DNA of 64,000 nucleotides from positions 46,288,003 through 46,352,002 of the forward strand of contig NC_059075.1 in NCBI RefSeq assembly GCF_020497125.1, read 5' to 3'. Within the stretch, counting starts at the first letter, position 1, and each line of letters begins with the position of its first letter. Below the pieces are notes generated by a model that was given only the letters and a program-made list of their open reading frames with translations, searched no databases and had not been told where the DNA came from. The DNA comes from Mauremys mutica. Its lineage: Eukaryota; Chordata; Testudines; Geoemydidae. Positions 37,124 to 50,428 of the stretch are shown in pieces. The translations under genes were made by a program, and so were the position numbers.

Positions 37124-37622
37124 GGGCTTGTCTATACAACACTGAGTTTATGTGAATCGACCCTGTACTAGCTTGCCATACACCACCTGTCTGTATGGAC
37201 CCTGATGATGTGCATTAACAGTTCCCTAGTTCATTTTGATCCATCGAGGACTTTGAAATAGGACTACATCAAAGTACACAAATGAACTGACACTAACAGA
37301 CACTTAAGGCTTGTCTACCCTGGCACTTTACAGCGCTGCAACTTTCTCACTCGGGTGTGAAACCACCCCCCACCCCCACCCCCCTGAGCACAGTAAGTTT
37401 CAGCGCTGTAAAGTGCCAGTGTAGACAGTGCACCAGTGCTGGGAGCTACGCCCCTCATGGTTTTTTGTTTTTTTTTGAGAGCTCTCCCAGCGCTCTGCCA
37501 TGACTACACAAGCCAGTGCTTTAAAGTTGCCAGGGTAGACTAGCCCTTAGTGTGTAGGGAGCTAATGCAGAGTAGATTAATACCTGAAATTGCACCAGTT
37601 AAATGTTTGTGTAGAGAAGCCC
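37124..37622 (+). mobile_element. Outer Harbinger-type MITE, split by an inner MITE
   Basis: Left end GGGCTTGTCTATACA; right end TGTGTAGAGAAGCCC, which read on - is GGGCTTCTCTACACA. About 256 bases of its own sequence are divided by the inner element at 37307-37546. It shares the AACAGTTCCC and CTTTGAAATAGGA blocks with 13150-13267. Confidence 0.75.
37307..37546 (+). mobile_element. Inner Harbinger-type MITE
   Basis: Ends AGGCTTGTCTACCCTGGCA and TGCCAGGGTAGACTAGCCC are inverted repeats. The 3-base duplication TTA is perfect (37304-37306, 37547-37549). The interior has TTACAGCGCTG and AGTGCTGGGAGCTAC, as in 2368-2610. Confidence 0.85.
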
Positions 37623-39697
37623 TGTGTTTAATAGGAAACTATTTGTTTTGATTTAAAACATGTCTTACCAGACGCTCTTCAAAGTGCTTTTAGAACTCTA
37701 TAATCTCTACACTCCACTTGTCCCATGTGTTTCCTGCTCCACATACATTGATTCACCATTTTTTTCTGCATGTTGCTATGTTAGAGGCATCCCTCTAATT
37801 GGAGTGATAAGTGTGCTGTGACTAATTCCAACTTGTACCACCTCCATGTACTTCTGATTCCCATTCAGAATAGGACTCCCATATTTTATTTCAAAATGTT
37901 TTGAAGATACATGCAACTGAGTAACAAGTCTATAGATATTGTATTTACTAATCAAGCTTTATTTTTTTTAAAAGCACTGAAATTCCCATGAAAAAATTGT
38001 CAGTGTATAATGGTTTTTGATATTATTTAATTAAGATTTCCATCATGAAAATGTGAAGGAGAACACTACTGGAAGATCATGAATTGCATCTTTTATAAGC
38101 TTTAGTTATACTGACAGAAATAAATTGTTGTATCTGTTCTTACCGATATACTGCAAAATGGAAACAAACCAATATTATCCAAGGAACTGTTAAGATTATT
38201 GGGAATATGGCAAATATAATTCTTATCCTGCAATCTTTATATAAGTAATCCCACCAAACAGGGTGGATTGACTTAAATCAAAGTGATTTAATTGACTAAT
38301 TCAAAATCAGCCAGCAGAAATCCCTGATATAAATTATCTGTTTTAATCTTGTTTTGCATTTGTAGTTTTTAGTTATTTTCCTAAAGCGAGGTTGATTCTT
38401 GTTGCCTGGTATCCAATAAAACTTGATTAGCAACTAAAACAGGCACTTTTTACACTAAATTTGATACTTTTTAATAGCCAGGAGGAAACACTACATCTAT
38501 ATGTATTTATTTAAGGTTAACATACATTTATTGAGGTTCTTAATATTTGCATTTTTTAAACTTGTTAGAAATGTGCCATTCAAGATTTTCTGATTTACTA
38601 GATTTATTTTTACTTGTGATTTTTGTCAAACTGCGTTTGGCTGGAAACTGCAATTAAAATAAGAATGCATAAAAACTGCAATTCAAACTTGTTTATTAAT
38701 TAACTAAAATCAAACTAAATGAGCTGGAAATACAAGGGAAAAGTAAGTTTATCAAATACGTTTTTCATTTAAAACTAACTTTTTAGACAAAGGAAGTATT
38801 TTATCTGTGGTTAGCAAATTGAACTGGTTGGTTTTGGCCACCATGTTCACTATGTCCTTCAAGATTTTTAGAACTAGTAGATCTCATCCTTTCACACACC
38901 TCTTCTTTATTTATAAATTGGAAGTGGAAAACAGTCTTTTCAGTCAGCTCTCATTTGGTTTCTCAACTTTGAACCTGTCATTGAACTGAGCTAGTTGAAT
39001 AAACTGAAGTAAGAAAATATTCATATCTGGGAAGATTTATCAAATATCCATTTATGTTCAGAACTTACTATTGAAATTTTCTGTACAAATAAGAAATTGT
39101 TAATCAACTTCAACTAGATTTTTGTGAACTATTTATTTTATTATTATTATTATTATAGTATTGTGTTTAAACTGTTAAGCTCTGACAAAAAAAAATTATT
39201 TTAGTATTTTAAACCCATTGGAAATTCTTGAATTGAAAATTGTTCATTTCAAAATCAGGATACTCTTGTTCAACACTAACGCTAGTCTAGAAAAATAGAA
39301 CTATAATAGTGTAAATTACTTTTTAGATTAAAATTGCACAAGTTCTGATTGTTTTTGGAATGGTGTTGAACTTGCTGATTTTTCAACCCCTGATGCAGTG
39401 GAAAATACTATTTAATTAGTTTATCAATTTTGGATGGAAAATCATTGTAACTGTCAGACTAAAGGCATTATTGCTGCTTTACATAAAAAGTTTAAAACTC
39501 AAAATGTCTTATGTGTCCACTGATTTTTTTTCTTTCTTACAGCTCTGCCAATATCTGCTGTGCTGAAATGTTTTAAGTTTTAAAGTTTTCTTCCTTTCTT
39601 TGTTTTCTCTGTTGCTGCTTTTTCTGTGACACAAGCCTTTCATTATAGTCACTCTTCTTTTTTTCCTTCCCCACTTCTTTCTTTTCCTTTTTTGAAG

Positions 39698-39838
39698 CCA
39701 TGAGAAGCCGATCCATTGGTGAATGTGCTCTGCCATCGGCCTATATACGCAGTGCTAAAAGTGCTCCTGTTCTGATCCATACTTCCAAACCCTTCTTGCC
39801 TGATATTGTTCTCACTCCCCTTTCTGATGAGCTTTCAG
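39698..39838 (+). CDS. RALGAPA1: RALGAPA1 cassette exon (47 codons)
   Basis: Acceptor TTTGAAG at 39697; donor TCAG|GTAGTG at 39839. Joined to G29220 it reads A-MRSRSIGECALPSAYIRSA, KSAPVLIHTSKPFLPDIVL, TPLSDELS, and leaves one G for the Asp codon at 54305. I recognise this as the optional segment present in a longer mammalian RALGAPA1 isoform. Length (141) is a multiple of three and both ends are phase 1, so skipping it keeps the frame. RSRSIG is a possible basophilic kinase site. A long T-rich tract precedes the acceptor. Confidence 0.93.
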
Positions 39839-40439
39839 GTAGTGCCACCTCTGCTAATTTCTGCACCCCCTTTATCACTTTTTTTAATCCTTCTGCTTTC
39901 AAATTCTGCTAAATCAATACATTCTTCAAAGTAAAATATTATGGGGCAGCGGGAGGAGAAGGGAAAAGATTAAGAATGAACATTTTGAATTATGTGAAAT
40001 ATCATGCTTTATTTGCAACCCATTCTGGAGCTGTTAGAAGTTAGTGCTGTGCCAATTTTTAATAATATGAAAATAATGGAACTTTTCTGCTTTTTCAGTT
40101 TACTCAATAAGAGTAATTTAACATCCATAAGCTGGGGGATAGAATTGATCTAAAGCTTTATTTGTGGTGGAGGGGGAAAGAGAGGAAAAAGAGGAACACA
40201 TTGTTTGACTGACTTGCCATAGGCAGTCTTTCAACATAAGAGTTTTTGAGCATGCTATCCACAGACATTGTACTGTCAACATTATGGCAACTGTAATAGA
40301 AAAGTAATTTGTGATTGAATATTTATAAAGAGATTCTTTAGAAAAGCCATGTAGCATGGCAAAACATATTCTACAGTATGCCTGCCTCCTTTAAAATATA
40401 TTTAAAGTGGAAAATATATAGTTTGAAATCCCCAGGTTG

Positions 40440-40466
40440 TTTTTGTTGTTGTTGTTGTTGTTGTTT
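40440..40466 (+). repeat. (GTT)n microsatellite
   Basis: Run of GTT units flanked by poly-T. Confidence 0.95.
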
Positions 40467-40974
40467 TTTGAGGATAAAGTCTTCTGTACAGAGCTGGAGT
40501 TTTCTGAAAACATGATTGGTGCTGCAGAATGGTTGGCTGGAAGTTTGACAATAGTGTCTTCTGGAGAATTTAGTTTTTCAACAAATACGTAAAATTTAGA
40601 ATTAGCACAAACAAATTTTTAAAAGTAACTAGCTGGCTGTGCTAGATGTGTTGGGTATTTTTTCCTGCTGTTTTGTAAGTACCTTTATTAAGCCGTTAGT
40701 TTCTTTTCTGCTAACATCCCTCCTTATTATCCCCTGCCTAACAAGGTCTTCATGAAGCAACCCGACAGCTTGTTACCTTTCCTCTAAAATGTGCATTCCT
40801 GGGTAACTCCATCAGTATTCCAAGGTACTCTATGCTGGGAAGCAGGTTGCACTAGAACAATGGTTTTCAACTTTTTTTTTTAAATCCGCAACCCACCATA
40901 TTCTGCAATCTTTTATGTGTAAAGAATGGTTGGATTTGGGTCTCTGGATAATTTTGGGGGTTGTTTTTAGGGGG

Positions 40975-41150
40975 GCAGTATGGTGTAGTCAATAGAGCAC
41001 TGGACTGGGATTGAGGCTTCCTGTCTCGGCCATTAGTCTTCTGGGTGACCTTGAGAATGTCAGTTTGCCTCACTGTGCCTCAGTTTCCCCATCTGTAACA
41101 CTCTTTGTAAAGTGCTTTGAGATGTGTGGGTGAAAATAGATTTAAAAACT
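40975..41150 (+). mobile_element. MIR-like SINE
   Basis: Has GGGCAGTATGGTGTAGTCAA, GGGTGACCTTGAGAATGTCA, CTCAGTTTCCCCATCTGTAA and GTAAAGTGCTTTGAGATG, the ordered blocks of a MIR element. Confidence 0.8.
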
Positions 41151-41158
41151 AGATGGTA

Positions 41159-41333
41159 CCAGTGTACTCCGTTTATAAGAATCGCTGATAAAAGAATCAA
41201 GCCCATATAGTGATCAAAACCACTGGGATAAAATAATTCCCTGTACTAACCTATACTCCACTTGTAAGAATCAACCATTTATAAAAATCAAATCTTCTGG
41301 GACAGATGTGATTCTTATAAAAGGAAAGCATTG
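41159..41333 (+). mobile_element. pogo/Tigger-type MITE
   Basis: Left end CAGTGTACTCCGTTTATAAG; the right end, read on -, is CAATGCTTTCCTTTTATAAG (both then AATC), matching at about 19 of 24 positions. TA precedes it at 41157-41158. Confidence 0.7.
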
Positions 41334-44300
41334 TGTTGTTATTTCCATTTATTTATTTTGTCAGTTGTGGATCTAAAAAAAGGAGGGGTTAGAGAATTTA
41401 AGGTTGCTAGGACAGGAAGAAAGTTAATGGTGAGGTCTTGTGCCCACCGGTGTCTTCCCTGGTGTTTCTGCATAGCCCAACTGTGTTGTTTTACCCTAGT
41501 ATTTGAGTTTTGAGTGAAAATAATGCATTAAGGTTTTTGTGCAGAATTTCAGTGTAATATTTTTCATTATAACTCAACGTTGCTTGCTAATGCCATACTA
41601 TTCTAAAATCTGTTTCATAAAAGATTGGGCTAATCTAAAAAAGCTTCTAAATACACCAGCGGGTAGGATGGAATTAGGAAGATTAATTAGCACTATAAGA
41701 CATCTAGTAGCCTATTCTGATGCATATTGATCTTTTAATCTGTAAATCTTGACTGAATATTCTCCTTGGTAAAAAATAAAATGCATTCAGTACAGCATCA
41801 GTATACTGGTAGATGAAGCACCAAACACTGTATGCATACATATGTAATATAAAGAACAATGCAAGTGACCGTGATGCAGTGATAAAGATCCTTAAAAGAG
41901 CCTATACATCTTAAAATCAAGCAAACAAAAACCACTCTTCTGACTTCAAAACAATTGATGCTTTTTCCTATATCATCCTCCTCGCCCACAAAAATAACTG
42001 AGGCTCTAAAGTGACTAACATGGGCTTGGAACACCTCGGGTTTTGTTGTTGTTTTAATTAAATGAACATAAATCACTGCAGATCAATCTTCGTATTTAAA
42101 AAGGGAAAAAGAAGGCTTTTACCTCCCTCTCTCTGGTAGTACATCTTGAATTGCGCTGAGAAAAAATTACACCTTCCGGATTCTGTTCTGTGGTGTACAG
42201 CACTTGAGAGGTCATTTAAAAAGGAAAGGAAAAATATGCTGAATACTATTCCCCATAATGGAAGGACCCACTCAAAAGTTATTAGCTGCTATCAGAAAAT
42301 GAAGGCTGCTAATTTGCCTTCTACACATTCTTAGGAGTTATGAATTTGAATACTGATTATCTACTGAATTCCTTTAATGGTGCTCAGAACTGGAGACTGG
42401 ATTTTCTAAAAATATTACTTTGAAAGATCTTTTTTTCTGCAGCGGGCCTCTTGCTTTAAAAGGACATTTCCTTTGGTATGAAAGTAATAAGTGCAATTAT
42501 AATTATCTTGAAATCGTCTAATGTTTAAGATAAGCAAGCATTTTTCTACTTTTTTTTTTTCCGAATACACCCAGTGAGTAAGTATTCAGTCTGGTTTGTA
42601 CTCCATAAAATTAGTTCATTTGAAGCTATTGAGAGCTCAATTGTGCCTCTGCCAATAAGCCCTCTGTTAGAGCCAGCATTGCCCATAACAGCCTGAGAGG
42701 GAAGCTGCAACTCAATGAGTCAAGGCTCCACACTCCAGCCTGTTTCTTTCCACTTGTTTGGAGATAGTTGGAGCAGTTTTATGGAGGCTCCATCAGTTGC
42801 AGTGCTGCTATCTGTGATGCAGATAGCTGATACAGGAGCATAAGGGGGCACAATGTGCCCCCTCATATCCTTACACCACCTTCATGTAGTGCAAGTCACC
42901 ATTTGGCTGGCCTGAGTTGGTTCATTGAACGATAATCCTCCTGGCTTTATACTTTTTCTGTCATGTGCTTCCAACTGCTAGAGGATACCTGCTCCTATCT
43001 TCTAGCATGAAATGGGGAGCAAGAGAAATTAATGTCTATCAGAAATATATGAAAAATGTAGTTCCTGGTGCAACACTTTTATAATGAAAAGATGGACACC
43101 CTTTCATAGTGGCCATGAGCTGCAGCTTTACTAAATCACATTTCTGCTTGCTTGATATAATATGATGAATGGTAGAGAATTCTTGATGCTCAGTCTGTCT
43201 TCCAGTTTTACAAGCTGTTCACCATGTTCTTAAGGGTTATTATGTTGAGCCCTGAGGTTCTGTGTTGTCAGGCTCTAGCCTTGCATTCAGGAACATCAGG
43301 CAGTGGGATGGTGGTATGTTTGGTGGATACCAAATGGTTGTGTCTAATCATCTGGCAGGTCAATTTTTTCCAAGAACCAAGTAAAATTCTAGATTCTGAT
43401 AACTGAATATTTGTGGCAATTTATATGTCCAACACAGTGTTTCTAGTGATCAAGGGCACAGAATTGGTAACCGGAGTAGGCTTCACATTTAGCTTCTAAT
43501 ATGAAAGCTCTAAATCTCTTTACCTGATAAGATAAGGAAGCAGCAACATGGCCTGCTCTTGAGAGAATGTTAAACTTTAATGTTGCAGTATACATGCCCA
43601 GGCCAATACGATTAACCTTCTGCATTCTTTCAGTTTAGGCTGATGACTACAGCCAGTCCATGTAGAAGAGCATCTTAGCATCGCTGAACTGTGCTCCCAC
43701 TAGGGTGGCTAATTCTTTAATACTCTTGGAAAGACTCCTATAGAGGCTGTATTTGTAGTGACTCACTCTTCATAGAACCTTAATTTTTGTAAAGTGTTAC
43801 AGGAAACAAATACATTAGCAGGTCCGTGTTATGATAAGTAATAGCAATGAATAGAGGCCAAAATTTAAATATAATCTGAGTGAACAGGGATTTCATATCC
43901 AATTACACTTTTCTTTTAGTATTCTTTTCACATGTGCTTGTTCCACATCCTTAGCAAGTTCGTAAGACTGAATACATTTCAGAATGCACAGCTAGATAAG
44001 CTAGAAAAACACTGCTTTCATGACTGCCCCTTTGTGCAAGGTAGATGGTGCATACATTTTCGTAAAGGTAAGATCCTCTAGTTTTGTATCAGATGGGACT
44101 GGCCAGGGACTCAAAGCCTTTCCTTAGAACCTCACTTGTTCTAATTCCTACCATGTGAGGGAGGTCCGATGCTGGCTTCAGATTTATTGAAATAAAATAT
44201 TGTCATAGGCCTTGGTATAGGTTTCTAACGCTGTGGGAGAAAACTGCCCAATGGTGTAACCAGCGCCAATTGGAATGTACAGCTATACATAAACCTATGT

Positions 44301-44900
44301 TGAAAGCTCATTGTCTGCCTTCACTACCTGGCCACTGCTTCTCTCTGTCCTGGAGTTCCACACCATGTGCATTCTCCCATGCCTCTAAAACTGCCAACCA
44401 GGTGCATGTGGCAAATGGCACATACTGCTAGTATGGGGAGTATCTGACTAGATTAGGCAATTATGATATCTCCTGAGAGAGCATTATAATGCTAAATTAT
44501 GTGAGAAGAGAGTTGCAGATGACTAAAGCCACAAGAGATACCACTTGTGCTGCTTAGTGGGCACTGAAGCCAGTAGCCATACCAAACATCTGATCAGTCC
44601 ATCCACCCCCCTGCATTGGTTCTGATTCTGACTCCAGAGCCGGGGGACCTAGCTTACTTTGTCAGCAGTGAGCTGGAAAGCTTATTTCTGCAAAGGAACA
44701 GTTTCTCTCTGTTTTTGTTACCTTTGGATTCCAACCAAAGAAGGCCCCCTTTGTTATGGTTTGTGTGCTCACATGGCAGTTTTTATACCTCTTCACAGGC
44801 TTTAGTCAGCTGGTTCCAGTCCCTCATCTCATACCAGTAATGTTGTCTCTGCTTGTTTCTTGTTCTTTCATCTCACCTTCAGTGTCTTCTAAATTGGGGT

Positions 44901-47900
44901 GGAATATTCTTCGAGCGCTGGTCCCTATTTGTACTGTGGGGTGTGCATGCGTTCAATGCATCTGAGTCCACAAGATTTTTGATAGAAATGGCTGCTGTTC
45001 CACATCTGCACAGTCATCTTCCTGGTGCTTCAGACTGAGGGTATAAATGGCAGCATAGACCTCTCCAGTTCCTTTCTACTGCCTGTGGTGTGAAACAGAA
45101 TGGTCCAGCACTTGCTTCCTTCACTGATTTATCTGTAAATGTTTGTTAGTTTCCTTAGGATAATAGTTTATACAGGTAGTTGTTCAGTGTTGCTAAATTT
45201 GGCGATATTTCCCCCTCCCTCCCCCCAGCCCAGTTCCCAGTTCGGTGACAACCACGCCCAGTCTACTGCATTGCAGAAACTCATGTTCACTCCAAGTGCT
45301 CAATTGCCAATCCTTTCCTCTAAGAACCTGCAAGGTACGTGAGTACTGACTGCAGAGGTTCCTAATGGACCAGACCCAGGAGAACCCCATGTACAATGGG
45401 CTGAGGAACCACAGAATGCTCCTCCAGGCTCTGTAGACTCCATTACTGCCAAGAAAGGTGGGAATAAGTCCTCTACCGCTTCTAAGTAGAAACATGAGGG
45501 AAGATCCTCTCATAAGCAGAGGGATAAATCTCCATCTGAGCTCTCTCCTAAGAAGGGAGCCCCCTTTTATAAGTCCTTGGGGACGGTCCCACAGCAGCTC
45601 TTTCCAAGCATAGCACTGAAGAGCAAGACTGCTTTGAAACCAGCACCATCAACTACCCCGCTACTGTCCAGAGCACAATTGAAAGAAGAGTATTGGCCGC
45701 AACCAGCACAGATAGTATCAGGATTTTTGACTTAGGAGTCCTCGTTGCCAAGATCTCTCATTAAGCTGACTCTGATTGTGCAGCCGGAGAGGAGCACTCA
45801 TTCCCCCCTTATTAAGAGAAAAATACAGTGCTCAGCAAGACATCCTCATCCTGCAGGATTCTAAGTTTTTTGCCCATTCTTTCAGGCCTACCATCTCTAA
45901 ACATTCTGACTTCCCCTGTTGTGCCATTCCTGAATAGATGAAGTCCTTCCACCAGACCTTCTACTAATCAAGGTCTCGCTAAACCAACAGTATCGTCAGT
46001 GTATGCAGAGATTCGGTCTCTGGTATGCTCTACTAGCAGAGATACTATGAAGTATACAGTACCATCAGCACCGCTCATGGAACACAATCCAAGCAGATGG
46101 TGCTCATCATGAACATTGGTGCCAAAGGGGCAGAATTTTTATTTACTCATTCGAATCCAAACAGTTTGAAGTGCTTATCGAGGAAGAAAAGCTGATTATG
46201 AGATCATTACGGCAGACTGCACTTGCTGTAGCTGACACAGCCTCCCATTCAATGGCCACAGCAGTGGTCATGGGGAGAGTATTGTGGCTTCGGTCTTCTG
46301 GGTTCCTGGGAAAGGTCCAATCCACGGTAGAAGGCTTGCCCTTTGAAGAGAACTATCTCATTTAGTGAGAAGACAAAGAAGTTCCTATGCTTACCAAAAA
46401 ATTATAGGGGAACTCTCAGTTTGCTTGGTGTTTATACACCAGCATCCAAGAGAGTTTTTCATAGGCTGCAACCTACAGGCCAAGACCTACTTCCCAACCA
46501 TTTTTCTACCACAGACCTTATGAGCCTCTAAGGCAGTGTCAGAGGCTGCAAAGAACTAGACAGACTGCGCCTCTTGATTTTTACCTTCAGAACCCAGCCA
46601 TCTGTAAGGAAACAATTATGACAAGATTGTCTAGAGCTGTGAACCGACTCAGCTCCTACACTTGTCTTCCTATACCCAATTTGGAGGGCATATAGTCTAT
46701 TTCTTCAATGACTGGTGGACCAAAACATCCAACAGATGGGTCCTCAACATTGTTCATGCAGGATACATGATATAGTTCCTCTCTTGCCCCTTCAAAATCT
46801 CCATCCCTGTTCCTCTTCAGGGACCACTGTCATGAGGAGATGCTTATTCAGGAAAAAGGTTCCTTCTGCATCTGGGAGCCATAGACTCCTCAATAACAAG
46901 GAAAAGGGTTCTATTCAAGATACTTCCTGATTTCTCTCCCCCCACCCCCCAAAAAAGGGAGAATGGAAACCTATCCTAGATCTATGATGACTCACTATCT
47001 ACATTCAAGCAGTACATTTCAGAATGGGAAAGTTGGTAGCAACAATTCTCTCATTAAATGAAGGAGATTGGTTCACAGTTCTCAACATGAGATCCCTATT
47101 TTTATATAGATATCCACCCCGTATACAAGAAATTTCTCAAGGTCACTGAAGGTCCAAAACACTATCCCTACAAAGTGCTTCTTTTGGATTTCCTACAATC
47201 CCAAGGGTGTTTACAAAGGTGATGTCAGTCATGGCAGCTCACCTCAAACACAACAGAATTTCTGTCTTTCTATACCTCGATGATTGGCTGTTGACAAGGA
47301 GATCTCATCAAAAGGTCCATTCAGCAACAGCAGCTCTATTCAAGCTGCTGCGATCACTGGGCATCTGTGTAAACAAAGAGAAATCCATGTTGGTCTCCAC
47401 ATAAATGATAGAACTTTATCAGAGCATCACTGAACTCAATCACAGTCAGGGCATATCTCCCAAAGGACAGACTCCTGATCATGAAGGCACTAGTCACAAA
47501 GCTTCAAGCCAGTCCATAGACATTTGTTGGGTCATGTCTTACTCTTTTAGGCCACTTGGCTGCCTGCACATATGTAATACTGTTTTCAAGGCTTCAACTT
47601 CGCAGCCTATAAGTCTGGCTCAAGATAGTATATGTCCCAAGCAAAGACAGCATGGAAAAACAGGAATCTATCCCTCAGAGAGTATGAGACTCACTAAATT
47701 GGTGGAAAAACAGTTACCAACTGTTTGTATGGGACTCCCATTCATTCCCCCTCCACATGAGAAAATACTCATCACAGAAACCTGCTTATTGAGATGGGGC
47801 TCTCATCTGGGTGAACATACAGCATGCATGAGACATATGGACGCTACAGTCTGGAACTGCAAGCAGTCCTCAGAGCTTGCGAAAGGTTTCTTCCATACAT

Positions 47901-48620
47901 AAAAATCATACATACATAAAAACAGGACATGTTCAAGTACAGTCAAACAATATGATGACCGTATTCTATATCAACAAGCAAGGCGGCATGAAATCCAACC
48001 CAGCCATCAATTTGTATAGCAGTCATCAGCCTGTGAAATTTGGTGAATCAGTCACCACATCATTCTATCAGCAGTGCACCTTTCAGGGATATACAGTATT
48101 CTTGTAGACAGCCTCAGCAGATTCCTATCTGGGGATCAAGAATTGGAACTACAGAAGAGTTTGGTTCAGTCGACATTCCAGCAATGCGGACACTGACATC
48201 TGACTTGTTTACAATTCAGGACAACACAAAATGTAGTACCTATTGCTTTAGGGTCACCCTGAGTAAAGACTCCAAAGGGGAGACATTTCTACTGCATCAA
48301 GGCAGCTGATATACTGCTCTCTACCTGTCCCACTCTTATTACAAGCACTGAGAAAGATGAAGCATGACAGAGCATTGGTCATCATGATTGCTCCCAAATA
48401 GCCCAGACGTTTCTGGTATCTCTGCATTCTTCTGCATGTTAGTCTTTTTCTCCAGGCTTCTCTTGCCCAAATACCTGAGCACAGAGTGGAGGCGCAATCA
48501 GGGCCTGATCTTGTTGTCCACTGTGCATAACTTATACATGACAGACGGTGAGACTGGCTAAATTGGCTGTGACCGCTCCTCTGCCCACTAGTAATCTTTT
48601 TATCAAAACTGGCTTTCAGC
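44901..48620 (+). mobile_element. DIRS-like tyrosine-recombinase retroelement relic
   Basis: The leader has TTCTTCGAGCGCTGGTCCCT. It is followed by a broken first frame with LADTASHSMATAV-like sequence (MRSLRQTALAVADTASHSMA, 46190). A reverse-transcriptase frame reads FTKVMSVMAAHLKHNRISVF and LYLDDWLLTRRS (about 47210-47310), where YLDD is the catalytic box, and then RNase H-like and downstream parts (RALVIMIAPK-like, 48375). The YLDDWLL form is typical of DIRS elements. Many stops; inactive. Outer boundaries are approximate and the terminal repeats were not resolved. Confidence 0.6.
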
Positions 48621-48641
48621 ACCACTGGACTTTGAGCTTAA

Positions 48642-48735
48642 GATTTTCAAAGGACTCTAAGGGAATTGGGTGCCAATCCTATTCATATTGTGTTGGAGTT
48701 AGCCACCCAACTCACTTCAAGTCTTTTGAAAATCC
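48642..48735 (+). mobile_element. Palindromic MITE-like repeat
   Basis: Left arm GATTTTCAAAGGACTCTAAG; right arm (read on -) GATTTTCAAAAGACTTGAAG, both followed by a GTTGGGTG or ATTGGGTG block. Together they form a 94-base hairpin. It resembles a widespread amniote repeat with ATTTTCAAA ends; class unknown. Confidence 0.65.
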
Positions 48736-49782
48736 ACACTTAAGGACAAAAAGTTGTTGAACACCAGCCAACATTCACTAGTTAAGAAGGCTCATAAGAG
48801 AGAAATTCTTCCAAAACCTTCACTATATGTGCACTGTAATGCACTAGCTTTCAGAAAGAAAATGACTAGCTCCAATCCAGCCTCTGAGATCTCACTTTTT
48901 CTGGTGGGGGGAAAATGTGACATTTCTCCTTGAAAGTCAATCAGCTGACTAACAGACTTGTGGCAAAAATAATAATCTATATTATACATATAGGACATTT
49001 TTACTATGGCTGTAATTATTGAATACAAGTCTATCATTTCTTCACCTTTCGGGCGCTTCAAAATTGTGCTATAGCTCCATGAATAGAATAGCAGTAAACG
49101 TTCCAAATTTAATCCACAAAATAAAAATGAGGATTTGCAAATTGATCCTTGTAGTTAGAAATATGATTAGTACACTCTGCTTTCTTTGGAGGCATATCTG
49201 CAGTCTTCTATCAAGGAACATTTTTTAATTAGAATCTTTTAAAATAATTATATATGGCTCCATAACCATTTGGGACACTCTGTGATAACTAAAACATACA
49301 GGACACTTTTGAGAAGGAAGAGTGAGGCAATGGTATTGATGAGGCAAAGGAAGAAAAGATGCCTGGAAGAGATGGATTTGAAGGTGTTGGGCAGAGAGCA
49401 GGCTTACTGAATAGGAAGTGGGAATTTTTTCCAAGCATTGCGACGAAGAGGCAAAGGAAGCAGTAAATTGAGAGAATAGGGAGGAGCCAGAGAGGGATAC
49501 TTAATATTGTGCCTTTACAGCTTTCCTACAAGTTGAGTGCAAAACTCTGATGAAACAGTATTATGACTGAGAATTTAAACGTAGACAAATCTATTTTTAT
49601 AATGTCCCATAATTCAACCATACCTCTGCAAATGTTTTATATTTTCTTACATATCGTACAGTCAATCCTAGAAACCTTCAGAATGAAAATATTTGTCTAA
49701 GAGCTCTAAGATGATAGATGAGAGCCAAAAAATCTGCTGCTTTCTCTCCACCCTCTGAACAAGCCTTCCCTGATTTCTGTGA

Positions 49783-49846
49783 CCCTTCTGTAGATATTGA
49801 AGCAGGACCCCTTCTGTAGATATTGAAGCAGGATATTGAAGCAGGA
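49783..49846 (+). repeat. Tandem duplication, 25-bp unit
   Basis: CCCTTCTGTAGATATTGAAG (then CAGGA) occurs twice in tandem with one extra C, followed by a third partial copy, TATTGAAGCAGGA. Confidence 0.9.
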
Positions 49847-50352
49847 GAATCTCCTGCTCTTTGCCATTTGATCTCAGAGAATGGATCCACTTCTTGGCTA
49901 TGTGCCTATTCTGTCATGCTCCCCAGCAGCTGCTATGAAGTTGTCTGCTTGTCCTGTCTCTCAACATGAAGGAATGGATGGGCCCAGCAGATGGGGATAG
50001 GGAGGTTAGAGGAAGGAGAGATGTGATTGGGTTGGATTGGCGCATCTAAGAGCCCTGAGTTGCAGCCTTTCCTTCTTTTGCCTAACTACAGACTCTCCCT
50101 GTCCTGCAACAACCTCCTCCCAGAATCTTAGGAATGGGTCAATCCTGAAGAGTTAAACCTGTATTTTTGCATGTTTTTGACACCACTTGATTCAAAGCCC
50201 AAGTAGGTGTTTCTGCAGTGCAATTAATAAGAAATGTGTGCATGCTTCCTCCCACTCCCCGAATAAATAGTGTCCAAAATTGAATTTATGCCATGTGCAA
50301 CAAGGATGAATTACAGTTGCTGAGGATACCATAATGTTGTATTTGTGAACAC

Positions 50353-50428
50353 AGAATCATAGAAGATTAAGGTTGGAAGAGACCTCAGGATGTCATCTAG
50401 TTCAATCCCCTGCTCAAAACAGGACCAA
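50353..50428 (-). mobile_element. CR1 LINE 3' tail, first half (interrupted)
   Basis: AGAATCATAGAAGATTAAGG, GAAGAGACCTCAGGATGTCA and CCCTGCTCAAAACAGGACCA are the reverse complement of a CR1 3' end. It continues at about 51452 after an inserted + strand CR1. Confidence 0.8.
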
